A DNA stretch of 64,000 bases from Marinobacter litoralis. GTDB taxonomy: Bacteria > Pseudomonadota > Gammaproteobacteria > Pseudomonadales > Oleiphilaceae. Location of the stretch: assembly GCF_003336705.1 (NCBI RefSeq), contig NZ_QMDL01000001.1:806001-870000 (forward strand), given 5' to 3'. The notes beneath the pieces were generated by a model. It searched no databases. It was not told the DNA's origin and was given only the letters and a program-made list of their open reading frames with translations. Position 1 is the stretch's first letter. Each line of letters opens with the position of its first letter. Positions 48,105 through 57,400 of the stretch are shown one piece after another. Both the position numbers and the translations under genes were made by a program.

Positions 48105-50729
48105 ATGAACACCGAATACAGAAAGCCGCTTCCGGGTACTGACCTGAAGTACTACGACACCCGCCAGGCTATTGAAGACATTCAGCCCGGCGCCTACGCC
48201 AAACTGCCGTACACATCGAAGATTCTGGCTGAACAACTGGTTCGTCGATGCGACGCCGAATCACTGACTGATTCCTTGAAGCAACTGATTGAGCGTAAGC
48301 GCGATCTCGACTTCCCGTGGTATCCGGCGCGTGTGGTTTGCCACGATATTCTTGGCCAGACAGCATTGGTTGACTTGGCCGGCCTGCGTGATGCCATCGC
48401 CGAGAAGGGCGGTGACCCCGCCAAGGTAAACCCGGTTGTTCCGACCCAGCTGATTGTGGACCATTCCCTGGCGGTTGAAGCCGCGGGTTGTGACCCGGAT
48501 GCTTTTGAGAAAAACCGTGCGATTGAAGAGCGCCGAAACGAAGATCGTTTCCACTTCATCAACTGGACACGCACCGCTTTCCGCAATGTGGACGTGATTC
48601 CGGCTGGTAACGGCATCATGCACCAGATCAATCTGGAGAAGATGTCTCCGGTGATCCAGAATCGCCCAGATGAAGACGGGCATCCGATTGCCTTCCCGGA
48701 TACCTGTGTCGGCACCGACAGCCACACCCCGCACATCGATGCGCTGGGTGTTATTGCGATAGGTGTGGGTGGTCTGGAAGCTGAAACGGTTATGTTGGGT
48801 CAGCCATCCATGATGCGCCTGCCGGACATCGTAGGTGTGAAACTGACCGGCAAGCGCCAGCCTGGCATCACCGCAACCGACATCGTTCTGGCCATTACCG
48901 AATTCCTGCGCAAAGAACGCGTTGTTGGCGCGTATCTGGAGTTCTTTGGAGAAGGTGCCTCCAGCCTGACCATCGGCGACCGGGCTACCATCTCCAACAT
49001 GACACCGGAATACGGTGCCACCGCGGGTATGTTCTACATCGACGAACAGACCATCGATTACCTGAAGCTGACCGGCCGTGAGCCAGAGCAGGTTGATCTG
49101 GTTGAAAAGTACGCGAAAGAAACCGGCCTGTGGGCCACTGAAATGACCGAGGCCCAGTACGAGCGTGTGCTGGAATTTGATCTGTCTACGGTTGTTCGTA
49201 ACGTGGCTGGCCCGTCCAACCCACATCGTCGTGTGGCAACGTCAGAGTTGGAAGAGCGTGGAATTGCCGTAAATCTGGACAAGGCCCTGGAAGAAGAGAA
49301 AAAAGGCCTGATGCCGGATGGTGCTGTCATTATCGCGGCGATTACGTCTTGCACCAACACCTCGAACCCCCGCAACGTGGTAGCAGCGGGTTTGTTGGCG
49401 AAAAAAGCCAACGAGTTAGGCTTGGTCCGCAAGCCGTGGGTGAAGTCTTCCTTTGCACCGGGCTCCAAAGTGGCTCGTCTGTATCTGGAAGAAGCCGGCC
49501 TGCTGCCAGAAATGGAAAAGCTGGGCTTCGGTATCGTGGCCTACGCCTGCACCACCTGTAACGGTATGTCTGGCGCGCTGGACCCGAAAATCCAGCAGGA
49601 AATCATCGACCGCGATTTGTACTCCACCGCCGTACTGTCAGGTAACCGTAACTTCGATGGCCGTATCCACCCGTATGCCAAGCAAGCCTTCCTGGCATCA
49701 CCGCCGCTGGTTGTGGCCTACGCCATTGCCGGTACCGTGCGCTTCGACATCGAGCGGGACGCCTTGGGTTACGACAAAGACGGCAAGCCGGTTACTTTGA
49801 AAGACCTGTGGCCTTCTGATGAAGAAATCGACCGCATCGTTGGCGAGTTCGTGAAGCCCGAGCAGTTCAAAGAAGTCTACATCCCGATGTTCAATCTGGA
49901 TGCCGTAGAGCAAGCCAAGAGCCCGCTGTACGACTGGCGCCCGATGTCTACCTACATCCGTCGTCCGCCATACTGGGAAGGTGCATTGGCGGCAGAGCGG
50001 ACCATGAAAGGCATGCGCCCGCTGGCGGTTCTGGGTGACAACATCACCACCGACCACCTGTCGCCGTCTAACGCCATCATGATGGACTCGGCTGCTGGCG
50101 AATACCTGCATAAAATGGGCGTGCCGGAGGAAGACTTCAACTCCTACGCAACGCACCGTGGCGATCACCTGACCGCTCAGCGTGCGACCTTTGCCAACCC
50201 GAAACTGTTGAACGAAATGGTTCGGGATGAAAACGGCGAAGTGAAGCAGGGCTCACTGGCTCGCATTGAGCCGGAAGGCCAAGTGACCCGTATGTGGGAA
50301 GCTATTGAAACCTACATGGAGCGCAAGCAGCCACTGATCATCGTTGCCGGTGCGGATTACGGCCAGGGTTCCTCCCGTGACTGGGCGGCCAAGGGCGTTC
50401 GTCTGGCCGGTGTGGAAGTGATTGTCGCGGAAGGCTTCGAGCGTATTCACCGTACCAACCTGGTTGGCATGGGCGTACTGCCGGTGCAGTTCCGTGAAGG
50501 CGACACTCGCCACACCTACAACATCGACGGTACTGAAACCTTCGATGTGAAAGGCGAAATCGCCCCGGGTGCGGAGCTCACGCTGGTGATTAACCGTAAA
50601 AACGGCGAGTCCGTAGAAGTCCCTGTTAAGTGTCGTCTGGACACCTTCGCTGAACTGAACATCTATTCAGCGGGTGGCGTACTCCAGCGCTTCGCCCAGG
50701 ACTTCCTGGAAGCCGAAGGCGCCGCGTAA
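48105..50729 (+). CDS. acnD: Fe/S-dependent 2-methylcitrate dehydratase AcnD
   Basis: Aconitase-family enzyme dehydrating 2-methylcitrate to (trans-)2-methylaconitate; works with PrpF. [4Fe-4S] ligands Cys416 (ITSCTNTSNP), Cys482 and Cys485 (YACTTCNGMSGALDPK). The swivel domain has DNITTDHLSPSNAI and ADYGQGSSRDWAAKG. 874 residues. Flanked on both sides by hairpins of the GGGGTCAGACCCC family. Confidence 0.95.
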   Translation: MNTEYRKPLPGTDLKYYDTRQAIEDIQPGAYAKLPYTSKILAEQLVRRCDAESLTDSLKQLIERKRDLDFPWYPARVVCHDILGQTALVDLAGLRDAIAEKGGDPAKVNPVVPTQLIVDHSLAVEAAGCDPDAFEKNRAIEERRNEDRFHFINWTRTAFRNVDVIPAGNGIMHQINLEKMSPVIQNRPDEDGHPIAFPDTCVGTDSHTPHIDALGVIAIGVGGLEAETVMLGQPSMMRLPDIVGVKLTGKRQPGITATDIVLAITEFLRKERVVGAYLEFFGEGASSLTIGDRATISNMTPEYGATAGMFYIDEQTIDYLKLTGREPEQVDLVEKYAKETGLWATEMTEAQYERVLEFDLSTVVRNVAGPSNPHRRVATSELEERGIAVNLDKALEEEKKGLMPDGAVIIAAITSCTNTSNPRNVVAAGLLAKKANELGLVRKPWVKSSFAPGSKVARLYLEEAGLLPEMEKLGFGIVAYACTTCNGMSGALDPKIQQEIIDRDLYSTAVLSGNRNFDGRIHPYAKQAFLASPPLVVAYAIAGTVRFDIERDALGYDKDGKPVTLKDLWPSDEEIDRIVGEFVKPEQFKEVYIPMFNLDAVEQAKSPLYDWRPMSTYIRRPPYWEGALAAERTMKGMRPLAVLGDNITTDHLSPSNAIMMDSAAGEYLHKMGVPEEDFNSYATHRGDHLTAQRATFANPKLLNEMVRDENGEVKQGSLARIEPEGQVTRMWEAIETYMERKQPLIIVAGADYGQGSSRDWAAKGVRLAGVEVIVAEGFERIHRTNLVGMGVLPVQFREGDTRHTYNIDGTETFDVKGEIAPGAELTLVINRKNGESVEVPVKCRLDTFAELNIYSAGGVLQRFAQDFLEAEGAA

Positions 50730-50775
50730 ACAACGAGTAGAGTTCTAGCTCTGACTCCGATGCCAGATTGGCAAA

Positions 50776-50803
50776 GGGGTCTGACCCCTCGGGGTCAGAC
50801 CCC
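50776..50803. repeat. GGGGTCTGACCCC perfect hairpin between acnD and prpF
   Basis: GGGGTCTGACCCC and its exact reverse complement separated by TC. It lies in the gap before prpF; an in-frame extension of prpF through it would read GSDPSGSDP, which is not protein-like. Confidence 0.85.
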
Positions 50804-50836
50804 ACCCATCCAAATGCTTTCAAAGAGAGGCATTTC

Positions 50837-52015
50837 ATGAGTTTCCCCCAACAAATTAAAGTACCTGCGACCTACATGCGTGGCGGTACCAGTAAAGGCG
50901 CGTTCTTCCGTCTGCAAGACCTGCCAGAAGCTTGCCAGGTGCCGGGTGAGGCCCGCGATAAGCTATTGCTGAGAGTCATCGGCAGCCCCGATCCCTACGA
51001 GAAGCAAATCGACGGTTTGGGCAACGCCACTTCCAGTACCAGCAAAACCGTGATTCTCGCGGCACCGACTCAACCGGACCACGACGTGGATTACCTGTTT
51101 GGTCAGGTGTCCATCGACAAGCCGTTTGTTGACTGGAGCGGTAACTGCGGCAACCTGACGGCGGCTGTCGGCGCCTTTGCTATTAACGGCGGTTTCGTGG
51201 ACCAAGAGCGAATCCCCGAAAATGGCATCTGCACCGTTCGCATCTGGCAAGCGAACATCAAGAAAACCATCGTTGCCCATGTACCCATCACCAACGGTGA
51301 AGTACAGGAAACCGGCGACTTTGAGTTGGACGGGGTGACATTCCCCGCAGCCGAAGTGAAGATCGAGTTTATGGACCCAGCCGATGGCGAAGGCTCCATG
51401 TTCCCAACGGGTAATCTGGTAGACGATCTGGACGTCCCGGGCGTAGGCACGCTCAAAGCGACCATGATCAACGCCGGTATTCCCACGATCTTCGTGAACG
51501 CGGAAGACATTGGTTACAAAGGCAGTGAACTTCAGGGTGACATCAACAGCGACCCGAAAGCACTGGCCATGTTTGAAACCATTCGCGCCCACGGTGCGTT
51601 GAAAATGGGCTTGATCAACGACATCGCTGAAGCGGCTAATCGCCAGCACACGCCGAAAGTGGCGTTTGTCGCTAAGCCGGTGGATTACGTATCGTCCAGT
51701 GGCAAGCAGATCAAGGCATCGGAAATTGACCTGCTGGTACGGGCCATGTCCATGGGCAAGCTGCACCACGCCATGATGGGCACGGCGGCGGTGGCTATCG
51801 CTACGGCATCGGCTATCCCGGGCACATTGGTGAACCTGGCAGCTGGCGGTGGTGACCGTACTGAAGTGACTTTTGGCCATCCTTCAGGCACCTTGCGCGT
51901 AGGCGCGGAAGCCAAAGAAGTGAATGGCCAGTGGACTGCAACCAAAGCCATCATGAGCCGCAGTGCGCGGATTATCATGGAAGGTTGGGTGAGGGTGCCT
52001 CAAGACAGTTTCTGA
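50837..52015 (+). CDS. prpF: 2-methylaconitate cis-trans isomerase PrpF
   Basis: Isomerises the trans-2-methylaconitate made by AcnD. Diaminopimelate epimerase-like fold, with YMRGGTSKGAFFR, GLGNATSSTSKTVIL and WSGNCGNLTAAVGAFAI. The frame is open from 50768 through the palindrome, but ATG 50837 has GAGAGG upstream and starts MSFPQQIKVPATYMRGG; 392 residues. Confidence 0.95.
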   Translation: MSFPQQIKVPATYMRGGTSKGAFFRLQDLPEACQVPGEARDKLLLRVIGSPDPYEKQIDGLGNATSSTSKTVILAAPTQPDHDVDYLFGQVSIDKPFVDWSGNCGNLTAAVGAFAINGGFVDQERIPENGICTVRIWQANIKKTIVAHVPITNGEVQETGDFELDGVTFPAAEVKIEFMDPADGEGSMFPTGNLVDDLDVPGVGTLKATMINAGIPTIFVNAEDIGYKGSELQGDINSDPKALAMFETIRAHGALKMGLINDIAEAANRQHTPKVAFVAKPVDYVSSSGKQIKASEIDLLVRAMSMGKLHHAMMGTAAVAIATASAIPGTLVNLAAGGGDRTEVTFGHPSGTLRVGAEAKEVNGQWTATKAIMSRSARIIMEGWVRVPQDSF

Positions 52016-52064
52016 ACTAAGCTGAGGCATACCCTGACGATTCCGGAAATAGGAGGATTTTGCC

Positions 52065-53549
52065 ATGGGAGCCAACGTAGACCAGAACACACGTCCTGAT
52101 TACGATGAGGTGTTACAGGAAATTGCGGACTATGTCCTCAATTACCAAATCGACAGTGACGAGGCATGGGAGACTGCCCGTTACTGTTTGATGGACACCC
52201 TTGGCTGCGGGCTTCTCGCCTTAAAATTTCCGGAATGCACCAAACACCTTGGCCCCTATGTGGAGGGCACCGTGGTTCCCCACGGGGCCAGGGTGCCCGG
52301 CACGCCGTATCGGCTAGACCCTGTCAAAGCCGCATGGGACATCGGCTGCATCGTCCGTTGGTTGGACTATAACGATACCTGGCTGGCGGCCGAATGGGGC
52401 CACCCCTCTGATAACCTCGGTGCCATTCTCGCGGTTGCCGATCACCTTTCCCAAAAACGTGTTGCTAACGGGCACGCGCCCCTTGCCATGAAAGCGGTGC
52501 TGGAAGCCATGATCATGGCCCATGAAATTCAGGGCGTTCTCGCTCTGGAAAACTCGTTTAACCGGGTCGGGCTGGATCACGTAGTACTAGTAAAGGTTGC
52601 CTCCACCGCCGTCAGTGCCAAATTGATGGGGGCGGATAGGGAACAAATGCTCTCGGCTTTGTCCCACGCCTGGGTAGACGGGCAATCCCTTCGCACATAC
52701 CGCCACGCCCCCAACGCCGGCTCACGAAAATCTTGGGCGGCGGGTGATGCAGCATCACGGGGTGTGCGCCTGGCTGACATCGCCATGCGGGGCGAGATGG
52801 GTGTGCCCGGAGCACTGACTGCCAATCAGTGGGGGTTTTACGATGTATTGTTCAGTAAAACCAACCGCGATCAGGCGTTAAAGCCGGATGCGCTCCGGAA
52901 GTTCTCATTACCGCAGCCCTTTGGCTCTTACGTGATGGAGAACGTGCTGTTCAAAATCTCGTTCCCGGCGGAGTTCCATGCCCAAACCGCGGCCGAGGCC
53001 GCTGTGAAACTTCACCCGGAAGTGAAAGGCCGGCTCGATGAAATTGACCGCATCGAATTGACCACCCACGAATCCGCCATACGCATCATCTCCAAGCAAG
53101 GTGAATTGGCCAACCCGGCCGACCGGGATCACTGTTTGCAATACATGACCGCCGTGCCACTGATCTTTGGCAACCTCACCGCCGAGCACTACGAAGACAG
53201 CTTTCACCATGCCCATCCCGAAATCGATCAACTTCGCGACAAAATGCAGGTGATCGAAGATGAGCGGTACACCCGAGAGTATCTGGAGCCAGACAAGCGT
53301 TCCATCGCGAACGCCATTCAGGTGTTTTTCACCGATGGCAGCAGCACGGAAAAGGTGGCGGTGGAGTACCCGATTGGGCATCGGCGCAGACGGGAAGAGG
53401 GCATGCCGCTATTGGTGGAGAAATTCGAGAGCAGCTTAAAGACCCGATTCGTGCCTCGAAAGTGCCAGGCGATCATGGCCAGTTGTGCGGACTTAGGGGC
53501 GCTGGAGGTTATGCCGGTGCATGAGTTTGTGGGGTTATTTGGGGAGTAA
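52065..53549 (+). CDS. prpD: 2-methylcitrate dehydratase PrpD
   Basis: Cofactor-free dehydratase forming cis-2-methylaconitate. MmgE/PrpD family; close to E. coli PrpD along its length: [61 protein letters not shown] and NPADRDHC. 494 residues. GGAGGA lies before the ATG. It duplicates the AcnD/PrpF step within one operon. Confidence 0.95.
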   Translation: MGANVDQNTRPDYDEVLQEIADYVLNYQIDSDEAWETARYCLMDTLGCGLLALKFPECTKHLGPYVEGTVVPHGARVPGTPYRLDPVKAAWDIGCIVRWLDYNDTWLAAEWGHPSDNLGAILAVADHLSQKRVANGHAPLAMKAVLEAMIMAHEIQGVLALENSFNRVGLDHVVLVKVASTAVSAKLMGADREQMLSALSHAWVDGQSLRTYRHAPNAGSRKSWAAGDAASRGVRLADIAMRGEMGVPGALTANQWGFYDVLFSKTNRDQALKPDALRKFSLPQPFGSYVMENVLFKISFPAEFHAQTAAEAAVKLHPEVKGRLDEIDRIELTTHESAIRIISKQGELANPADRDHCLQYMTAVPLIFGNLTAEHYEDSFHHAHPEIDQLRDKMQVIEDERYTREYLEPDKRSIANAIQVFFTDGSSTEKVAVEYPIGHRRRREEGMPLLVEKFESSLKTRFVPRKCQAIMASCADLGALEVMPVHEFVGLFGE

Positions 53550-53619
53550 ATCGGAGGCTTGTGCCTCTGCGTTTTGTAACGCAATTGTAAAACAAAATCA
53601 AATCTCACCCATGAGATGA

Positions 53620-53647
53620 TTGAAGTTTCAACTAATTGACGTACAAT
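53620..53647 (+). promoter_or_regulatory. Candidate promoter of the EPS locus
   Basis: TTGAAG (53620-53625), 16-bp spacer, TACAAT (53642-53647), about 76 bases before the first EPS gene. Predicted start of transcription lies in the tandem repeat that follows. Confidence 0.5.
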
Positions 53648-53648
53648 C

Positions 53649-53668
53649 TTGTTACGGTTTGTTACGGT
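53649..53668 (+). repeat. Tandem 10-bp repeat at the EPS promoter
   Basis: TTGTTACGGT twice, head to tail, directly after the -10 box. One helical turn per unit suggests a regulator site on one face of the DNA. Confidence 0.6.
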
Positions 53669-53723
53669 GTGTAGCAAAGGACGCTAGCAGTACAGTGTAG
53701 TATGAACCGCACAAGGAGATGGC

Positions 53724-55136
53724 GTGGCCCACGTCAGGTTGTTCAGACACTATATCCACCTGCCTTTTGTTATTCTTGGCTTGATTGACTTTGTTGTCAT
53801 AAGCCTCGCATTTTCACTGGCGGCTTTTTTCCGCTTTTTCGGGGAAGTGGATTTCTTTGCTGAAAGTTTTCTCTTCGTTCTTCCCTCAATTCTTGTTTTC
53901 GCGTTAGCCAATCTTATTGTGATGATCGCGCTCGGTGTGCACGAAGCCAGCGTTGAAGAAGGCATGTCCGGAATGATGCTGCGCACCATCATGGCCATGA
54001 TTCTTGCTATTCCAGTTCATGGGTTTGCTTATTTCATTGCTGATGATTGGCTTTGGTATCTTGGCAGTTTTGGTGTGCTTACCTCGGCAACCGTGCTTTC
54101 CATCTTTTCACTGGGCATTGTTCGTGTCCTGTTTTTTGCCATGGTTGGCAGCGATGTCTTCAAGCGGCGCGTGTTGGTGCTGGGCGCCGGGCGCCGGGCA
54201 AAGCAGATGCTTGAAGATCTCACCACCCCCTTCAATCGAAAAGGTTTCAAACTGGACGGTTTCGTGCCCATGCCCGATGAGCAGGTGCAAGTGGCCGAGG
54301 AGCATCTGCTGAATGTCCCCGTTACGCTCCACGATTATGTGTTGCGCCATCCGGTGAGGGAAATTGTGGTTGCAGTAGATGACCGGCGGGGAGGGCTCCC
54401 AATGGAAGACCTTCTGGAGTGCAAGATGGAAGGCGTGCAGATCATCGACGGGGCGAGTTTTTACGAACGGGAATCCCGAAAGGTCGCGCTGGAAATGATC
54501 ACGCGGGGTTGGCTTGTGTTCTCGGATGGCTTCACCGTTTCTTCAGTTTACGGCGCAGGAAAACGCGGCCTGGACATCCTGGCTGCCTGCACTTTGCTGC
54601 TAGCCACTTTCCCGATCATGTTGCTGACAGCGCTTGCGATCAAGATAGAAGATGGATTGAAAGCACCTGTGCTCTATAGCCAGGAGCGAGTGGGGCTGAA
54701 TAACCGGGTCTTTCGTGTTTATAAATTCCGGTCTATGACAACCGATGCGGAAAAGCATGGTGCGGTATGGGCCAAAAAGAATGACTCCCGGGTTACGCGA
54801 GTCGGTGAGTTTATCCGGAAGGTTCGAATCGATGAACTTCCGCAAATTTTTAATGTGCTCAACGGAACAATGGCTTTTGTTGGGCCTCGCCCAGAGCGGC
54901 CGGTGTTCGTGGAACAGCTCTCGGAAAGCATCCCGTTTTACTCGGAGCGGCATCGTGTAAAGCCCGGTGTGACCGGGTGGGCACAATTGTGTTTTGCCTA
55001 TGCAGATAACGAGGAAGATACCCGAGAAAAGCTCAGGTATGACCTATACTACATCAAGAATCAAAGCCTGCTTCTTGATCTTCTGGTTATTATTCAGACA
55101 GTCGAAGTGGTGTTGTTCAAGAAAGGATCACGGTAG
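53724..55136 (+). CDS. XrtA/PEP-CTERM-type undecaprenyl-phosphate sugar phosphotransferase (TIGR03013-like)
   Basis: Initiates the EPS repeat unit by moving a sugar-1-phosphate onto undecaprenyl phosphate. 470 residues: four N-terminal membrane helices (about 10-130), a nucleotide-binding-like region with VLVLGAGRRA, then the bacterial sugar transferase domain (from about 270) with YSQERVGLNNRVFRVYKFRSM, RKVRIDELPQIFNVLNG and FVGPRPERP. The stretch VAVDDRRGGLPMEDLLECK is characteristic of the exosortase-associated EpsB_2 group. GTG start at 53724 with AAGGAG. First gene of the locus. Confidence 0.92.
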   Translation: MAHVRLFRHYIHLPFVILGLIDFVVISLAFSLAAFFRFFGEVDFFAESFLFVLPSILVFALANLIVMIALGVHEASVEEGMSGMMLRTIMAMILAIPVHGFAYFIADDWLWYLGSFGVLTSATVLSIFSLGIVRVLFFAMVGSDVFKRRVLVLGAGRRAKQMLEDLTTPFNRKGFKLDGFVPMPDEQVQVAEEHLLNVPVTLHDYVLRHPVREIVVAVDDRRGGLPMEDLLECKMEGVQIIDGASFYERESRKVALEMITRGWLVFSDGFTVSSVYGAGKRGLDILAACTLLLATFPIMLLTALAIKIEDGLKAPVLYSQERVGLNNRVFRVYKFRSMTTDAEKHGAVWAKKNDSRVTRVGEFIRKVRIDELPQIFNVLNGTMAFVGPRPERPVFVEQLSESIPFYSERHRVKPGVTGWAQLCFAYADNEEDTREKLRYDLYYIKNQSLLLDLLVIIQTVEVVLFKKGSR

Positions 55137-55200
55137 TTTCGGGATAAAGCTTTACCCGGGACATGGAATGAAGCACGGACCTCAGACGCGAGGATATAAG

Positions 55201-55845
55201 ATGTCACGGAAGTATCTCTCCCAAGGGCTTATTGTCTCTTTGTTGGCGGTAGCGTTGTTTTCCGGCTGTGCCGGCCCATCCGCCTCATCTCCTGAAAAAA
55301 TTCAACGTGCGCTCGCGGTCGAAACCCGAGACAGCGTTGATCAGTACATCCTTGGAGCGACCGATGTCGTTCAAGTGTCGGTATGGCGAAACGATGATCT
55401 GAGCATTGCCGTTCCCGTTCGGCCGGATGGCAAAATCTCGGTTCCTTTGGTTGGTGATGTGCAGGCCAGCGGGCGCACACCGGAAGAGTTGGCCAGTAAT
55501 ATCAAAGCGTCACTGGCTGAATATATACGAGAACCGCAGGTCAGCGTGGTGGTCACTTCCATGGGTAGCCACGAATTCACCGACAGGGTTCGGGTAACGG
55601 GCGCGGTTCGTCAGCCCCTATCCGTGCCACATCGCAGTGGAATGACGGTGCTGGATGTTTTTCTAAGCGCAGGCGGAGCGAACGAGTTCGCGTCTTTGAA
55701 TGACGCCATGCTTTACCGGAAATTAGATGGCGAGATTGTCGCCATTCCCGTCAACGTTGATGACATCCTGAGTAAAGGCGAAGTAACCACCAATTATTCC
55801 ATGCGCCCCGGGGATATTCTCACCATTCCTGAACGGCGGTTTTGA
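55201..55845 (+). CDS. Polysaccharide export lipoprotein (Wza/EpsA-like, XrtA type)
   Basis: Periplasmic/outer-membrane export component. Lipoprotein signal with lipobox FSGC. The polysaccharide export domain (about 45-130) includes YILGATDVVQVSVWRNDDLS and VRPDGKISVPLVGDVQASG, followed by a SLBB domain with VTGAVRQPLSVPHRSGMTVLD. 214 residues, shorter than E. coli Wza, as is usual for exosortase-linked export proteins. The frame is open far upstream, overlapping the previous gene; ATG 55201 (after GAGG) starts the signal peptide. Confidence 0.9.
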   Translation: MSRKYLSQGLIVSLLAVALFSGCAGPSASSPEKIQRALAVETRDSVDQYILGATDVVQVSVWRNDDLSIAVPVRPDGKISVPLVGDVQASGRTPEELASNIKASLAEYIREPQVSVVVTSMGSHEFTDRVRVTGAVRQPLSVPHRSGMTVLDVFLSAGGANEFASLNDAMLYRKLDGEIVAIPVNVDDILSKGEVTTNYSMRPGDILTIPERRF

Positions 55846-55882
55846 TGGGCGGTTCCTTCGGAACACACAAGGTTAAATAGAT

Positions 55883-57400
55883 ATGGCATTACCGCTCTCA
55901 CAGATACCGCAGGAAGTTATCAGGGAGGTACGCAACCGTAAATGGCTTGCGTTCTTCCTGTTTGTTGTCGTGAGTTTTGCGATTCTTGGTGCGGGCTTTT
56001 TGTGGCCTTACAAATACCAGTCGGATGTCATCATTTTTGTTGATGATCAGAACATTATTACCCCGCTCATGGAAGGCAGGGCAGTTACAACGGAAATAAA
56101 CGATCGAATCTCCGCCGCGAGGGAGCTTCTGCTCAGCCGGAGCGTGATCGAGAAGGTGGCTGTTGATCCCAGCATCTTTGAAGGTGAGCCTTCAGACCAA
56201 GAGTCGATCGAAAAACGAATCGCTTATGTGCGATCAGGCGTTACCATTCGCCCTCGAGGAGACAGCTATTTCAGTATTGGTTTTATCTCCACTTCTCAAA
56301 TGGAGTCTTTCCGAACCGCCCAGCGCCTTGCCCAGTTGTTTATCGAAGAAACCAAAGACCGTAAGCGGATTGAAAGTCGTGGTGCCTACGAGTTTATTGA
56401 TAAACAGGTAAAAGGGTACGAACAGCAGCTGACTCAGGCTGAAAACCGGCTTAAGCAGTTTTTGTCGGAACATAATGATGGAACCGAACAACAGGGCAAT
56501 GCCCGTATGGCACAGCTTCGGAATCAGCTTGAATTGGCCAAGCTGGAGCAAGAAGAGCTGATAACCCGAACTGCCTCACTGGAAGATCAGCTGGCCGGGG
56601 TGCGCCCGACTATTCGACAGGGGCGAAGCCAGGATAGCTATAGCGAGAGAATTCGAATCCTTGAAGAGCGGTTGGATTCGCTGAGACTGCAATACCACGA
56701 CACCTATCCCGATATTGTTATTCTTCAAGAGCAACTTGCGGAGCTTAGAAAGCAACAACGAGCAGCAGCACGGCGGCCTAACACTCGTCGGAGCTTGGCC
56801 GGCGAAGATGCCGTTAATCCCCTATATCAAGAACTCAGCGCTGCGCTCTCAACGACTCGGGCTGATATGGCCACGGTTAAAACCCGCATCTCTTCTCTCG
56901 AGAAACTGATGGAAGAGCAGACGCTCAGAATGGAGCGGATCCAAGCTAACAAAGCGCGTTATTCCGAGTTAACCAGAGATATGGAAGTGAATCGTGAAAT
57001 ATACGATGACTTGCTGAAGCGTCGGGAAAAAGCGCGAGTTTCGATGCATTTGGACATTGAAGGGCAGGGCCTGAATTACCGTATTAACGAGCCTGCTCAG
57101 TACCCTCGAGAGCCTAAAGGCCCTAAGTTCTCAATGTTCGCAATTGCAGGGCTGTTGTTAGGCATGGCCGCCCCTTTCGGAGCGCTAGCGGGTGTTCTCC
57201 AGGTTGACCCGCGCATACGAGCTTCTAAACAGCTGGAAGATGATATCGGGCTTCCTGTGCTCATCGAAATTCCTAAAGTGCGAACGCCTTATGAAAAGCG
57301 CATCGATCGCAAGGTGACGCTACTTGTGGGTGTTTTCGCGCTCTTGGCCGCCGTTATTTACATTGCTGTTGTCGTACTTGCTTATCTGGGAGTGGTTTGA
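55883..57400 (+). CDS. EPS chain-length determinant protein (Wzz/GNVR family)
   Basis: Inner-membrane polysaccharide co-polymerase. 505 residues: membrane helix at about 24-44, Wzz-type N-domain, long coiled coil (about 160-380), GNVR-type segment, and a second membrane helix region near 415-435 plus a last one near 480-500. The pattern matches the PEP-CTERM-locus chain-length family (TIGR03007). The kinase-like ATPase is encoded separately, with a TGATG overlap. Confidence 0.9.
   Translation: MALPLSQIPQEVIREVRNRKWLAFFLFVVVSFAILGAGFLWPYKYQSDVIIFVDDQNIITPLMEGRAVTTEINDRISAARELLLSRSVIEKVAVDPSIFEGEPSDQESIEKRIAYVRSGVTIRPRGDSYFSIGFISTSQMESFRTAQRLAQLFIEETKDRKRIESRGAYEFIDKQVKGYEQQLTQAENRLKQFLSEHNDGTEQQGNARMAQLRNQLELAKLEQEELITRTASLEDQLAGVRPTIRQGRSQDSYSERIRILEERLDSLRLQYHDTYPDIVILQEQLAELRKQQRAAARRPNTRRSLAGEDAVNPLYQELSAALSTTRADMATVKTRISSLEKLMEEQTLRMERIQANKARYSELTRDMEVNREIYDDLLKRREKARVSMHLDIEGQGLNYRINEPAQYPREPKGPKFSMFAIAGLLLGMAAPFGALAGVLQVDPRIRASKQLEDDIGLPVLIEIPKVRTPYEKRIDRKVTLLVGVFALLAAVIYIAVVVLAYLGVV

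Noticed and set aside
50768..50836. Longer PrpF start through the palindrome
   Set aside because: The extension GSDPSGSDP is just the translated hairpin; a ribosome binding site supports 50837.
54994..55200. Longer export-protein start overlapping the sugar transferase
   Set aside because: The extension precedes a complete lipoprotein signal peptide and would destroy its export.
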